A stretch of DNA of 64,000 bases from Sphingomonas chungangi (GCF_013778325.1 NZ_JACEIB010000001.1:372001-436000); one strand, 5' to 3'. Shown: positions 27,655-36,124, counted from the stretch's first letter. The notes: generated by a model not told the origin, from the letters alone. Numbers and translations are program-made.

Positions 27655-28859
27655 GGCGCCATCTCGTCGGCGGCGCGCTGGTCGTCGCTCGGCGGTGCGT
27701 CGGCATGGTCGAGCTCGGGGAAGGGCATGATGCCGCGCCCGGCCTGATCCGCGGTGATGTTCACCTGTGTCGGGAAGGCGAACTCGATGCCCATTTTGTT
27801 GAACGTCCGCAGGATGCCGAGGCAGACCTTCGATCGCGCGTCGAACACCTCGTTATAGACCTGCGAGGCGACGTCGAACTGCAGCTCGAAATCGAGGCTC
27901 GAATCGCCAAAGCCGGTCATCCCGACGCGCACCGTGGTGCATTTGTCGACGCTCGCCACGATCTTGCGCAGGATATCCGGGATGTGGTCGCACACATCTT
28001 CGCTGGTGTAATAGGTCACGCCGACGACGAGGATCATGCGGCGGCGGTTGAGCCGCTGGAGGTTGTAGACTTCCTTCTCCAGCAGATCGGCATTGCCGAC
28101 GATCACCTGCTCGCCGGTGACGGCGCGGATTCGCGTGGTCTTCAGGCCGATCCGCTCGACCGTGCCGGAAATGTTGTTCCACTTGATGCTGTCGCCCTTG
28201 CGGAAGGGATGATCGAAGATGATCGCCAGCGCCGCGAAAAGATCCTTGAAGATGCCCTGCGCCGCCAGGCCGATGGCGATGCCGCCGACGCCGAGGCCCG
28301 CCACCAGGCCGGTCACGTTGACGCCGAGATTGCCCAGCACCAGCACCAGCGCGATCGCGAAGAGCGTGAAGGTGACGAGGAAGCGGATGATTCCCATCGC
28401 CGAACCGAGCGTGGAATGATCCTGATCGGTGACGCCGGCGCGATGCTCGATGAAGCCCAGCGCCAGCTCGCGCACCCACACCGCCGCCTGGAAGGTGAGG
28501 CCGATGGTGAAGAGGAAGCCGATCGTCTTGTCGAGCAACGGCGGCGTGTCGGCATAGCCGTCGACAAGCCGCGCGGCGATGATGACGAGGAACCAGAAGC
28601 TCGTCTTGGCGGCCATCCGGCCGAGGATGGTCCGCCAACTGACCAGCGCGTCATCCTCACGACACAACCGCTGCGCGACCTGCTTGAGCGCCATCAGCGC
28701 CGCGACGACCACCGCGCCGACCGCCAGCGCGATGACGATGCGCAGCGAATTGGCCTGCAGCCACGACACCGTCTCGCTGACGAGCATGTGGCCTTGCCCG
28801 GCCAGATCCTGCGGGGGCGTGAAGACGTGATCGGGGACGGTGACCTTGGCGTTGGCCAT
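27651..28859 (-). CDS. MscS family mechanosensitive channel
   Basis: A 402-residue channel protein. Four or five membrane segments precede the pore helix (GLVAGLGVGGIAIGLAAQGI), followed by the soluble beta domain beginning FKDLFAALAIIFDHPFRKGD, a strong MscS signature, and ISGTVERIGLKTTRIRAVTG. Such channels release solutes on osmotic downshift. The ATG at 28859 overlaps the topoisomerase stop by one base (TAATG). With topoisomerase IB and HNH it forms an operon downstream of a general-stress promoter match. Confidence 0.92.
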   Translation of the reverse strand: MANAKVTVPDHVFTPPQDLAGQGHMLVSETVSWLQANSLRIVIALAVGAVVVAALMALKQVAQRLCREDDALVSWRTILGRMAAKTSFWFLVIIAARLVDGYADTPPLLDKTIGFLFTIGLTFQAAVWVRELALGFIEHRAGVTDQDHSTLGSAMGIIRFLVTFTLFAIALVLVLGNLGVNVTGLVAGLGVGGIAIGLAAQGIFKDLFAALAIIFDHPFRKGDSIKWNNISGTVERIGLKTTRIRAVTGEQVIVGNADLLEKEVYNLQRLNRRRMILVVGVTYYTSEDVCDHIPDILRKIVASVDKCTTVRVGMTGFGDSSLDFELQFDVASQVYNEVFDARSKVCLGILRTFNKMGIEFAFPTQVNITADQAGRGIMPFPELDHADAPPSDDQRAADEMAP

Positions 28860-29872
28860 TACGCTGCCTTTCGCTTTGGTTTCGCGTTCAATGCGTCGAG
28901 GAAGGCGATCAGCCCGCGCTCGGCCGGATCGAGCCAACGGGTCGCGCGCGGCAGCTTGACCGGCGCCTCGCCCTTGAGGCCGCCGGCCTTGGCGAGATCG
29001 CACAGTGCCGGGTGGACGTAGCTCTTTCGGCTGATCGCGGGCGTGTTGCCGAGCGCGGCCGCCACCGGCTCCAGCATCGCCTTGATGCCGATGCCGTCGG
29101 CACCCGCCTCCACGATCGCGCGGTAGGCGATCACGCTCGCCGCCCAGGTGCGGAAATGCTTGGCGGTGAACTCGCCGCCGGTCGCCTCGCGGATATAGTC
29201 GTTGACGTCGGACGACGTGACGGCGTGGCGACCGCCCTCGTCGTCAAGATACTGGAACAGCTGCTGGCCGGGCAGATCCTGACAGCGCTTGACGATGGTC
29301 GAGAGGCGGCGGTCCTCCACCGTCAGCTGCTGCATCTTGCCGGACTTGCCCTTGTAGCAGAGCTTCAGCTTGGCGCCCCGGATCGCGGCGTGGCGGGTGC
29401 GCAGCGTCGTCGCGCCGAACGAGCCGTTTTCCTTGGCGTAATTCTCGTTGCCGACGCGGACATGGCCGAGATCGAGCAGCCGCACCACGGCGGCGACGGC
29501 GGTGCGCTTGTCGAGCTTGCGCAATGCGAGATCGCTTTCCACCTGCCGCCGGATCAGCGGCAGCATCCGGCCGAAATCGGCGCATCCGGCATATTTTTCC
29601 GCCTCCTGCCGGGCGCGGAAATCGGGGTGGTAGCGATATTGCTTCCGCCCCTTGTCGTCATATCCGATCGCCTGGATGTGGCCGTCCGGCGAGGGGCAGA
29701 ACCAGCAGTCGCGATAGGCCGGCGGCATGCCGACCGCATTGAGGCGGTCGATCTCGTCGCGATCGGTGATCCGCGTGCCGTGCGCGTCGCAATAGGCCCA
29801 GCCGTGGCCGGACTTGCGGCGGGTGATGCCGGGAAGATCGTCGTCGACATAGGTGAGTTTCGGGTTCGCCAT
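28859..29872 (-). CDS. DNA topoisomerase IB
   Basis: A 337-residue eukaryotic/poxvirus-like type IB topoisomerase that relaxes supercoils through a 3'-phosphotyrosine link. The catalytic Tyr is about residue 285 in AISRKSYVHPAL. Other family segments are GRKQYRYHPDFRARQEAEKY, VRVGNENYAKENGSFGATTL and HFRTWAASVIAY. Start ATG at 29872. First gene of a coupled operon with mscS and the HNH gene. The divergent neighbour is a PfpI-type gene, and both share an EcfG-like promoter palindrome. Confidence 0.95.
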   Translation of the reverse strand: MANPKLTYVDDDLPGITRRKSGHGWAYCDAHGTRITDRDEIDRLNAVGMPPAYRDCWFCPSPDGHIQAIGYDDKGRKQYRYHPDFRARQEAEKYAGCADFGRMLPLIRRQVESDLALRKLDKRTAVAAVVRLLDLGHVRVGNENYAKENGSFGATTLRTRHAAIRGAKLKLCYKGKSGKMQQLTVEDRRLSTIVKRCQDLPGQQLFQYLDDEGGRHAVTSSDVNDYIREATGGEFTAKHFRTWAASVIAYRAIVEAGADGIGIKAMLEPVAAALGNTPAISRKSYVHPALCDLAKAGGLKGEAPVKLPRATRWLDPAERGLIAFLDALNAKPKRKAA

Positions 29873-29883
29873 GATGCCCGGCC

Positions 29884-29935
29884 AACGCGATCGGGCGCGC
29901 TTCCGTTCCGGAACGGGAGACGAGCCCCGTCCGTT
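29884..29935. promoter_or_regulatory. Divergent general-stress (EcfG-type) promoters sharing a palindromic -35
   Basis: On the plus strand GGAAC (29910-29914), 17 bases, CGTT (29932-29935). On the minus strand GGAAC (29909-29905), 17 bases, CGTT (29887-29884). Both match the alphaproteobacterial general stress sigma consensus GGAAC-N16/17-CGTT without mismatch, and the two -35 elements abut in the 14-base palindrome CCGTTCCGGAACGG (29903-29916). They face topoisomerase IB-mscS-HNH on one side and the PfpI gene (start 29968) on the other. The matches are direct; sigma-factor use is inferred. Confidence 0.8.
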
Positions 29936-29967
29936 GAGGCAGGGAAATCCAGCCAGCGGAGAGACTT

Positions 29968-30507
29968 ATGCCGATGATCGACAAATCGAAGGTGCTCATC
30001 CTCGCGACCGACGGCTTCGAGAATAGCGAATTGTTCAAGCCGCGCGCCAGCCTGATCGATGCCGGTGCCGAGGTGACGCTCGCCTCGATCGGCACCGATC
30101 CGATCCAGGGCAAGGTTCATGACAAGGATGGCGAGACGATCACGCCCGACCTGACGCTCGGCGCGGTCAACGCCGACGATTATGACGCACTGCTCATCCC
30201 GGGTGGGGTCGCCAATCCCGACACGATGCGGATGGAGGAGGAGGCGCTGGCGATCGTCCGCGCCTTCTTCGCCGCCGACAAGCCGGTGGCGGCGATCTGC
30301 CACGGGCCGTGGCTGCTGGCCGAGGCGGACGTGATCGACGGCCGCACCGTGACGAGCTGGCCTTCGATCCGCACCGATCTGCGCAATGCCGGCGCCGAGG
30401 TGGTGGACAAGGAGGTGCAGGTCGACGGCCGGCTCATCACCAGCCGCAAGCCGGACGACATTCCGGCGTTCACCGAGGCGCTGATCCGATCGATCGAGGG
30501 CGTCTGA
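29968..30507 (+). CDS. DJ-1/PfpI family protein (YhbO-like)
   Basis: A 179-residue class I glutamine amidotransferase-like protein of the PfpI/YhbO group. LILATDGFENSEL at the start, YDALLIPGGVANPD in the middle, and the nucleophile Cys111 in VAAICHGPWLLAEA. Members are linked to protection from oxidative, heat and glyoxal stress; deglycase or protease activity has been claimed for the family but is debated. The start is ATG at 29968 after GGAGAG. The EcfG-type promoter upstream fits a stress role. Confidence 0.9.
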   Translation: MPMIDKSKVLILATDGFENSELFKPRASLIDAGAEVTLASIGTDPIQGKVHDKDGETITPDLTLGAVNADDYDALLIPGGVANPDTMRMEEEALAIVRAFFAADKPVAAICHGPWLLAEADVIDGRTVTSWPSIRTDLRNAGAEVVDKEVQVDGRLITSRKPDDIPAFTEALIRSIEGV

Positions 30508-30510
30508 TAT

Positions 30511-31656
30511 CTACCCTCCGTTCGCCCTGAGCTTGTCGAAGGGCTGCCCTTCCTTCTTCCCTCGATGAGGGGAGAAGGGCAGGGCTTCGGCAGGCTCAGC
30601 CCGAACGGGTTTTTGCGTCCACCGTCTCAGCATCCGGCGTTGCGCGGGCCGCTCGATTCCGTGATAGAGCGCAGCCGAGGCCGCCAGCACCAGCGCCAGA
30701 TACAGCGCAATCACCCACGGCTCTGCATCATGCTCGTCCTTCACCAGCACGAGCTTCACCGCGAAGAACAGCAGGAAGTGCGAGAGGTAGGTCGCGTAGC
30801 TGATCTCGCCCAGCCAGTGGATCGCGCGGCCCGACAGCGGATGCCGCGCGCGCTCGGCGCCCAACGCCAGGGCGAGCAACAGGGTGGCGGAGGCCAAGGG
30901 GAAGACCAGTATCTCGGGTGCGCCCATCGCCCATGCGGCAAGCGCGGTCACGCCGGCGATCGCGCAGCCGATCTCGGCGCGCGGGTCGCCGCGCCAGCGC
31001 TTCCACAGCGCGCACAGCATCGCGCCGCAGGCGAATTCGGCGAGGCAGCGAGGGAGGCCGAAGCGGACGATGTCCTGCCCGAGGCTCGGATCGCCGGTGG
31101 TGCGGAGCAGCGCGAACAGCAGCAGCAGCGGCACCAGCGCGGCAATCGTCAGCATCCATGTCGGCAGACGCTTGGCAGGCACCAGCCACACCGCCAGCGG
31201 CAACAGCAGATAGGCGGCCCATTCGCAGCTGATCGACCAGGCCGGGTTGTTCCAGCTGAGCCGTGGCGTGAAGCCCCAGTTCTGGATCATCAGCACGTGC
31301 AGCGGCAGCTCGGCGAAGGGGAAGTTCCACGCCAGCCGCCCCGTCGCCAGCAGTAGCCCGGCCAGCGCCAGCGCGAACAGCAGCATTGCCGCGTGCAGCG
31401 GCCAGATCCGCGCGATCCGGCGGACGAGGAAGTCCGCCGCCGCCCGCCGTCCGCGCAGCCGCTCGCCATAGTTCAGCCAGATCACGAAGCCCGAGAGCAG
31501 GAAGAACACGTCCACCGCCAGATAGCCCTTGGCGAGGACATGGACGACCGGCAGCGGCATCCAGCCGAGGCAGGCGAGCCGCACATGGTACAGCACCACC
31601 GCCCAGGCGAAGAAACCCCGGATCGAGGTGAGCGGTCGCAGTTCCGGCCGGTTCAC
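30511..31656 (-). CDS. Acyltransferase 3 family membrane protein with a repeat-derived tail
   Basis: A 381-residue membrane acyltransferase, probably acylating an exported sugar or polysaccharide. The N-terminal RPLTSIRGFFAWAVVLYHV motif contains the histidine of the family, and YLAVDVFFLLSGFVI is the next signature; about ten membrane segments follow, with SISCEWAAYLLLPL. The GTG start at 31656 overlaps the stop of the O-antigen-ligase-like gene (GTGA). The last ~30 residues (from about VRAEPAEALPF to RANGG) are encoded entirely within the REP-like repeat at 30518-30608, so the original C-terminus has been replaced or extended. Confidence 0.86.
   Translation of the reverse strand: MNRPELRPLTSIRGFFAWAVVLYHVRLACLGWMPLPVVHVLAKGYLAVDVFFLLSGFVIWLNYGERLRGRRAAADFLVRRIARIWPLHAAMLLFALALAGLLLATGRLAWNFPFAELPLHVLMIQNWGFTPRLSWNNPAWSISCEWAAYLLLPLAVWLVPAKRLPTWMLTIAALVPLLLLFALLRTTGDPSLGQDIVRFGLPRCLAEFACGAMLCALWKRWRGDPRAEIGCAIAGVTALAAWAMGAPEILVFPLASATLLLALALGAERARHPLSGRAIHWLGEISYATYLSHFLLFFAVKLVLVKDEHDAEPWVIALYLALVLAASAALYHGIERPAQRRMLRRWTQKPVRAEPAEALPFSPHRGKKEGQPFDKLRANGG
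30518..30608. repeat. REP-like inverted repeat, copy 3 (inside the acyltransferase gene)
   Basis: Two inverted units, CCGTTCGCCCTGAGCTTGTC GAAGGG and CTTCGGCAGGCTCAGCC CGAACGG, with an inner CTGCCCTTC/GAAGGGCAG stem. Same family as the elements at 10187, 13125 and 48999. Unlike those, it lies inside an open reading frame, forming the 3' end of the acyltransferase gene. Confidence 0.88.
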
Positions 31657-33005
31657 GCCGGGACCGCCTGCATCTGCGCGACGGTCTGCCCCATCGGCGG
31701 CTTCGCCTTCAGCGGGCGGGTGCGCTTCACGTAGCTGTCCAGCCCGATCTCGCTCGCGATCATCATGTAAACGAAGGGCTGGAAGGCGATGCCGATGAAC
31801 AGCGATCCGACCAGATAGATGATGTGGCCGTGCTGGAGCGCCGTCGCCAGCGGGGCGATCCACTCCTCGTCTGGGTCGGTCGATCTGCGGAAGCGCCGCC
31901 GCAGCATCTCCAGCCGGAATAGGCTGCTCAGGTGGAGTGCCGCCCACAGCAGGAAGCCCGGAAAGCCCTGCTCGCCCAGCATCTCGAAATAGGCGGAGTG
32001 GAAGGCGCGCGCCTTGTCATATTCGACCTGGTTGTTGATCGGCTGGCCGCGCGCGTCCTTCAGTTCGATCTTGATGTGGTTGCCGAGATAGGCGTTGAAG
32101 CCGCCACCCGCCGGGTGGCTCTGCACGTAGTTCCACGTCCAGCCCCACACCGCGACGCGGGTCGAGGCGGATTCGTCGGCCTGATAGCCCTGGATGGTGT
32201 GCATCCGCTGGGTGTAGCTCGCCGGCAGGAAGGGGATCGCCACCATCAGCGCCACGCCCATGCCCGCGATATAGAGCAGCCGCCGCTTCGAATCGCGCAG
32301 GCCCATCAGCGCGACGAGGCCGATGCAGATCAGGCCGGTGCGCGTCACCGTGCCGATCGGGATCAGCAGGCAGGCGAACACCAGGGCGATCGAATAGAGC
32401 CGGACCTTCCAGTCGCGCGGGAAGACGGTGCCGTATCTCGCCAGGAACAGGATGGTCGGGATGATCGCGATTGCCACCGTCGAGATGGTCGATCCCTCGT
32501 AGAGACCGCTATTGTCGGACAGGCCGAGGTTGAGCGTGCCATAGCCGCCGCCGCCGATCATCGTCTTCATGCCGCCCGTCACGATGATCGACGAGGCCGA
32601 AAGCACCATGAACAGCAGCAGACCCTCGATGCGCAGCCGGGTGCGCAGCGTGAAGGGCAGGAAGATCGCGAAGACCAGCGCCTTCCACACCCACGCCCAC
32701 TTTTCGGCGGCGGGAAGTGGGAAGTCGGCGGTGAAGGTGGTGAAGGCGCACCACAGCAGCAGCAGGATCATGATCACCTGCCGCCCGGCGAGGCGCGTGC
32801 CCTTCTTGTCGTCCACCGCCAGGAAGCCGCCGAGCGCCAGCGCGAAGAAGATCAGCGAGACCGGGATGGAATTGAGCAGATAGTAAGACAGCCGCTGCGG
32901 CGACACGATGTCGATGTAGGTGTAGCCCAGCACGAAGATGAAGGGCTTGCGCAGGCCGAGCATGATCAGCGCGCCGATGAATCCCAGGAGGGCGAGATCA
33001 TGCAT
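31653..33005 (-). CDS. Putative O-glycosylation ligase, exosortase-A-associated
   Basis: A 450-residue membrane protein of the O-antigen ligase (Wzy/WaaL-like) superfamily, of the subgroup tied to exosortase A/PEP-CTERM polysaccharide loci. The start MHDLALLGFIGALIMLGLRK followed by PFIFVLGYTYIDIVSPQ is typical. About ten membrane segments and a large periplasmic loop with RVAVWGWTWNYVQSHP and AFHSAYFEMLGEQGFPGFLLW match the ligase domain. It probably polymerises or transfers glycan in the periplasm. It overlaps the acyltransferase gene and a small upstream gene. No exosortase gene is in the window. Confidence 0.88.
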   Translation of the reverse strand: MHDLALLGFIGALIMLGLRKPFIFVLGYTYIDIVSPQRLSYYLLNSIPVSLIFFALALGGFLAVDDKKGTRLAGRQVIMILLLLWCAFTTFTADFPLPAAEKWAWVWKALVFAIFLPFTLRTRLRIEGLLLFMVLSASSIIVTGGMKTMIGGGGYGTLNLGLSDNSGLYEGSTISTVAIAIIPTILFLARYGTVFPRDWKVRLYSIALVFACLLIPIGTVTRTGLICIGLVALMGLRDSKRRLLYIAGMGVALMVAIPFLPASYTQRMHTIQGYQADESASTRVAVWGWTWNYVQSHPAGGGFNAYLGNHIKIELKDARGQPINNQVEYDKARAFHSAYFEMLGEQGFPGFLLWAALHLSSLFRLEMLRRRFRRSTDPDEEWIAPLATALQHGHIIYLVGSLFIGIAFQPFVYMMIASEIGLDSYVKRTRPLKAKPPMGQTVAQMQAVPA

Positions 33006-33132
33006 CGGGCCGCTGCCCCCACGCGGCCTTCGTCTCGCCGCCGTCCTGATCGAGATCCTTGCGCTTGAAGAGCCGCCAGGCGGTCAGTGCCAGCAGGCCA
33101 TGGGCGAGCGCGAGCGCGAATGTGTCGATCAT
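32998..33132 (-). CDS. Small membrane-anchored protein (44 aa) upstream of the ligase
   Basis: A 44-residue frame: one hydrophobic segment (MIDTFALALAHGLLALTAWR) then a charged tail (LFKRKDLDQDGGETKAAW). Its stop overlaps the ligase start by eight bases, so translation may be coupled. Divergent from the 80-residue gene at 33258. Family not recognised; the overlap and sensible topology support it. Confidence 0.55.
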   Translation of the reverse strand: MIDTFALALAHGLLALTAWRLFKRKDLDQDGGETKAAWGQRPDA

Positions 33133-33257
33133 CGCCCTGCCGTCCCTGCCCGATCCCGCAACCTGTACCGGAGCGGGACTAGCGCGCTCCGGTTGATGTG
33201 ACGTTAAACCTTTTGACGCGCATGGCCCTTTGCGCGCAATCGCGATATCATGGACCC

Positions 33258-33500
33258 ATGGCCGGACCGATCATCGCCCTGCTGCTGAGCATCCAGGCGC
33301 CCTCACTCATCCCGCAGGCGCCGCCCGTCGCGATGCCGGGCAAGGAGCGCCCCGGCATGGCCTATGACCCGATCACCGAAACCTACGTGCCGATCATCGG
33401 CTGGAAGCCGCCGCCGCTGACGGGGACGGTGCCGGCGGGCACGAAGATGCAGTATAACCGGCTCGGCCAGAAGGTTGGCGAGGTGCCCGTCCGGCGCTGA
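33258..33500 (+). CDS. Short hypothetical protein (80 aa), possibly exported
   Basis: An 80-residue frame with a hydrophobic N-terminus (MAGPIIALLLSIQAPS) and a proline-rich body (MAYDPITETYVPIIGWKPPP), ending LGQKVGEVPVRR. The hydrophobic stretch is short for a signal peptide. It is divergent from the polysaccharide ligase unit and precedes the glycosyltransferase gene by 84 bases. Function unknown. Confidence 0.6.
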   Translation: MAGPIIALLLSIQAPSLIPQAPPVAMPGKERPGMAYDPITETYVPIIGWKPPPLTGTVPAGTKMQYNRLGQKVGEVPVRR

Positions 33501-33584
33501 GCGGTGTCGCGCATAACGCGGCGTTAAGCGTTGCCGTGGCATGGAAAATCCTGAAGTCCCACATCGGGACAGCTGGGACTCACG

Positions 33585-34856
33585 ATGCGGATTCTCCACA
33601 TCCTCGATCATTCGCTGCCTCTGCACAGCGGCTATGCCTTCCGCACGCGCGCGATCCTGAAGGCGCAGGCGGCGCTGGGGCTGGAAGTGGCGGGCGTCAC
33701 CGGCGCGCGGCACGTCCGGCAGGCCGAGGCGAGCGCGGGCGCGTGGGAAACGCATGACGGGTTGCGATTCTTCCGGGGCGGCGACGCGCCGGTCGGCAAG
33801 CCGGTGTTCTCCGAAATCCGTGAGGTGCGCGCCTTTACCCGCGCGATCCTGCAGGCGGCGGAGGAATTCCGGCCCGACGTGCTTCATGCCCATTCGCCGG
33901 TGCTGACCGCGCTCGCCGCGCGATCGGCGGCGAAGACGCTCGGCCTGCCGCTGGTCTATGAGATCCGTGCCTTCTGGGAGGATGCCGCGGTCGGCAACGG
34001 CACCGGCACCGAGGGATCGCTGCGGTATCGCGCGACCAAGGCGCTGGAGACCTGGGCGGTCAACCGCGCCGACGCGGTGGCGGTGATCTGCGAAGGGCTG
34101 CGCGGCGACCTGATCGTGCGCGGCGTTCCGGCGGACAAGATCATGGTGTCGCCCAACGGCGTCGATCTCGGCCTGTTCGGCGATCCGCCGCCGCCCGACG
34201 AGGCGCTGCGGGCCAAGCTGGGGCTGGATGGCGCCGAGGTGGTCGGCTTCATCGGCTCCTTCTACGATTATGAGGGCATCGACGATCTCATCGCGGCGAT
34301 GCCGGCTCTGGTCGCGGCGCGGCCGGAAGCCCATTTGCTTCTGGTCGGCGGCGGCCCGCGCGCCGACGCGCTGAAAGCGCAGGCCGAGGCCTCGCCGATG
34401 GCCGATCGCATCCACTTCGTCGGCCGCGTGCCGCATAGCGAGGTGGAGCTTTATTACAGCCTGATCGATATCCTCTGCTATCCGCGCAAGAAGATGCGGC
34501 TGACCGATCTCGTCACGCCGCTGAAGCCTTTGGAGGCGATGGCGCAACGCCGCCTCGTCGCCGCATCCGACATCGGCGGCCACCGCGAGCTGATCCGCGA
34601 CGGCGAGACCGGCACGCTCTTCGCGCCCGACGATCCGGCCGCGATCGCCGCGTCGCTGGCCGGGCTGTTCGCCGCCTCCGATAGCTGGGACGCGCGCCGC
34701 GAAGCCGGCCGCCGCTTCGTCGAGGAGGAGCGCGACTGGGCGTCCAACGCCAAGCGTTATCTTCCTGTTTACCAAAGAGTGGCACGAAAAAGCGTGGTTT
34801 CCGCTATAAAAGCACCGGCGGAACCCCGAGGGACACGAGTGGACGCATTGCCATGA
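33585..34856 (+). CDS. Exosortase-A-associated glycosyltransferase (Daro_2409-like)
   Basis: A 423-residue GT4-type glycosyltransferase. The N-terminus MRILHILDHSLPLHSGYAFR followed by TRAILKAQAALG is the hallmark of the exosortase-A-associated (TIGR04063-like) family. The donor-binding C-terminal half has VVGFIGSFYDYEGIDDL, LLLVGGGPRADALK and DILCYPRKKMRLTDLVTPLKPLEAMAQ (the ExxxxxE-type region). It probably adds a sugar to exopolysaccharide precursors in the cytoplasm. The 252-residue gene downstream overlaps its stop by four bases. Confidence 0.92.
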   Translation: MRILHILDHSLPLHSGYAFRTRAILKAQAALGLEVAGVTGARHVRQAEASAGAWETHDGLRFFRGGDAPVGKPVFSEIREVRAFTRAILQAAEEFRPDVLHAHSPVLTALAARSAAKTLGLPLVYEIRAFWEDAAVGNGTGTEGSLRYRATKALETWAVNRADAVAVICEGLRGDLIVRGVPADKIMVSPNGVDLGLFGDPPPPDEALRAKLGLDGAEVVGFIGSFYDYEGIDDLIAAMPALVAARPEAHLLLVGGGPRADALKAQAEASPMADRIHFVGRVPHSEVELYYSLIDILCYPRKKMRLTDLVTPLKPLEAMAQRRLVAASDIGGHRELIRDGETGTLFAPDDPAAIAASLAGLFAASDSWDARREAGRRFVEEERDWASNAKRYLPVYQRVARKSVVSAIKAPAEPRGTRVDALP

Positions 34857-35611
34857 CGACGCAGATCCTCCGCACGATCGACCGTTGGCGCTTCGAGACG
34901 CCGCTTTCCGTGGCGCTGGGCGCCTCGGCGGGTTTCGTGGCTCTGAGCGCGCCGGCGCAGCTGTTCAGCCAGGTGCCGGTGGCCGGCGACATGGGCACGG
35001 CCGGCCGTGCGATCGTCGCGGCGGTGCTGGCGGCGGTGGCGGGCGGTGCGGGCTATGTCGCGATGCGCAAGCCGGTGAAGGCGGCGCCCGCGCCGACCGA
35101 TCCCCTCGCCGACATTCCCGAGGAGGATCGCCCCTCCGGCATGCCGGCCGAGCGCTTCGCCCGCTTCCGCCGCGCCGACGCGCACCCCGATGCGCCGCCG
35201 CGCCCGCCGATCATCGCCAGCCGCGATCTCGGCGAGCCGTTCATGGAAGTCGGCACGCCGGCGGTCGAGGCGGAGGTGCCGGCCGACGATCAATGGTGGC
35301 CCGAAACCTCGATCCCCGATGCCGATTATGTCGAGGTGCCGGAGGAGGCCGCCGCGAAGGCGGTAGAGGCGGCCGAGCCTGTCGCCGCCGGGCCGGAAAC
35401 GGTCGAGGTTCACGCCGAAGAACCCAAGCTCGCCTGGCCCGTCGAGGCGGCACCGGCCGAGCAGCCCTCGGGCAAGGCCAGCATCAGCGCGATGATGGAA
35501 CGCCTGTCTTCCGGGCTGGAGCGCCGTGCCTCAATGCCGCCGCGCGATCCGACGCCCGCGCTGCGCGATGCGCTGGCCGAGCTCAACCGGCTCGCCGAGC
35601 GGCGCGACTGA
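34853..35611 (+). CDS. Hypothetical membrane-anchored acidic protein
   Basis: A 252-residue protein with two hydrophobic segments near the N-terminus (SVALGASAGFVALSAPAQ; AIVAAVLAAVAGGAGYVAM), then a long Pro/Glu/Ala-rich cytoplasmic-looking region, and a short amphipathic helix at the end (ALRDALAELNRLAERRD). ATGA overlap with the glycosyltransferase gene suggests a role in the same polysaccharide pathway, though no domain is recognisable. Its last 29 bases overlap the end of the convergent 116-residue gene. Confidence 0.7.
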   Translation: MTTQILRTIDRWRFETPLSVALGASAGFVALSAPAQLFSQVPVAGDMGTAGRAIVAAVLAAVAGGAGYVAMRKPVKAAPAPTDPLADIPEEDRPSGMPAERFARFRRADAHPDAPPRPPIIASRDLGEPFMEVGTPAVEAEVPADDQWWPETSIPDADYVEVPEEAAAKAVEAAEPVAAGPETVEVHAEEPKLAWPVEAAPAEQPSGKASISAMMERLSSGLERRASMPPRDPTPALRDALAELNRLAERRD

Positions 35612-35933
35612 CCGGCTCGTCCGCATCGTCGATCGTCAGCGCTTCCAGCCCGACGATCACCGTCTCCCCGTCGAGCCGCCCCGTCACCTGAACGTCGGCG
35701 ACGAAGCCGTGTGGGACGGGCAGGTCCGCATCGGAAAGCCGCTCCGCGAGGTGCCAGGCACGTGCGGTGCGATCGTCCCCTTCCAGCCGGAGCGCGATGC
35801 GGTGGCGCGCGCCATCGAACAGGCCGCTCGCCCAGTCCCGGCTCGTCGCCGCGACGACCGTAAAGGGGCCGGCATGGGGCTCCAGCGCGGCGATCAGCGC
35901 GTCGCGGGTGCGGTTGGCGGGCAGGCGGCTCAT
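35583..35933 (-). CDS. Conserved-looking hypothetical protein (116 aa)
   Basis: A soluble 116-residue protein rich in Ala, Arg and Asp: RDALIAALEPHAGPFTVVAA, DWASGLFDGARHRIALRLEG and ADVQVTGRLDGETVIVGLEALTI suggest an alpha/beta fold with a paired-strand end. The ATG at 35933 overlaps the stop of the small DNA-binding-like gene (ATGA), so the two form an operon preceded by an SOS-box-like site. I do not recognise the family. Confidence 0.7.
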   Translation of the reverse strand: MSRLPANRTRDALIAALEPHAGPFTVVAATSRDWASGLFDGARHRIALRLEGDDRTARAWHLAERLSDADLPVPHGFVADVQVTGRLDGETVIVGLEALTIDDADEPVSRAARRAG

Positions 35934-36124
35934 CGGGCAGTCTCCTCATAGGCGTCGAGCCAGGCGTGGATGCGCCGCTCGGTGGCGATGCGCGGCTCGC
36001 GGCCATTGCGCAGATCGTGGACGAAGCGCGGATCGCCGAGCACCCGGCGCCCGAACGCCGTCGGGCTGGTGCCCGTGCGCCGCAGATGGCGCTGGATTCG
36101 CGAGAGCAAGTGCATGGGCTGCAT
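35930..36124 (-). CDS. Small helix-turn-helix-like protein
   Basis: About 64 residues: MHLLSRIQRHLRRTGTSPTA then FGRRVLGDPRFVHDLRNGRE, a short helical layout like a Cro/phage-repressor-type DNA-binding fold. The ATG at 36124 follows GGAGGAGG by 11 bases. The frame is open to an ATG at 36163, two bases downstream of the GTTC-N7-GTTC site, which would be a leaderless start adding 13 residues. Divergent from the S24 peptidase gene; a regulatory pair is likely but unproven. Confidence 0.7.
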   Translation of the reverse strand: MQPMHLLSRIQRHLRRTGTSPTAFGRRVLGDPRFVHDLRNGREPRIATERRIHAWLDAYEETAR

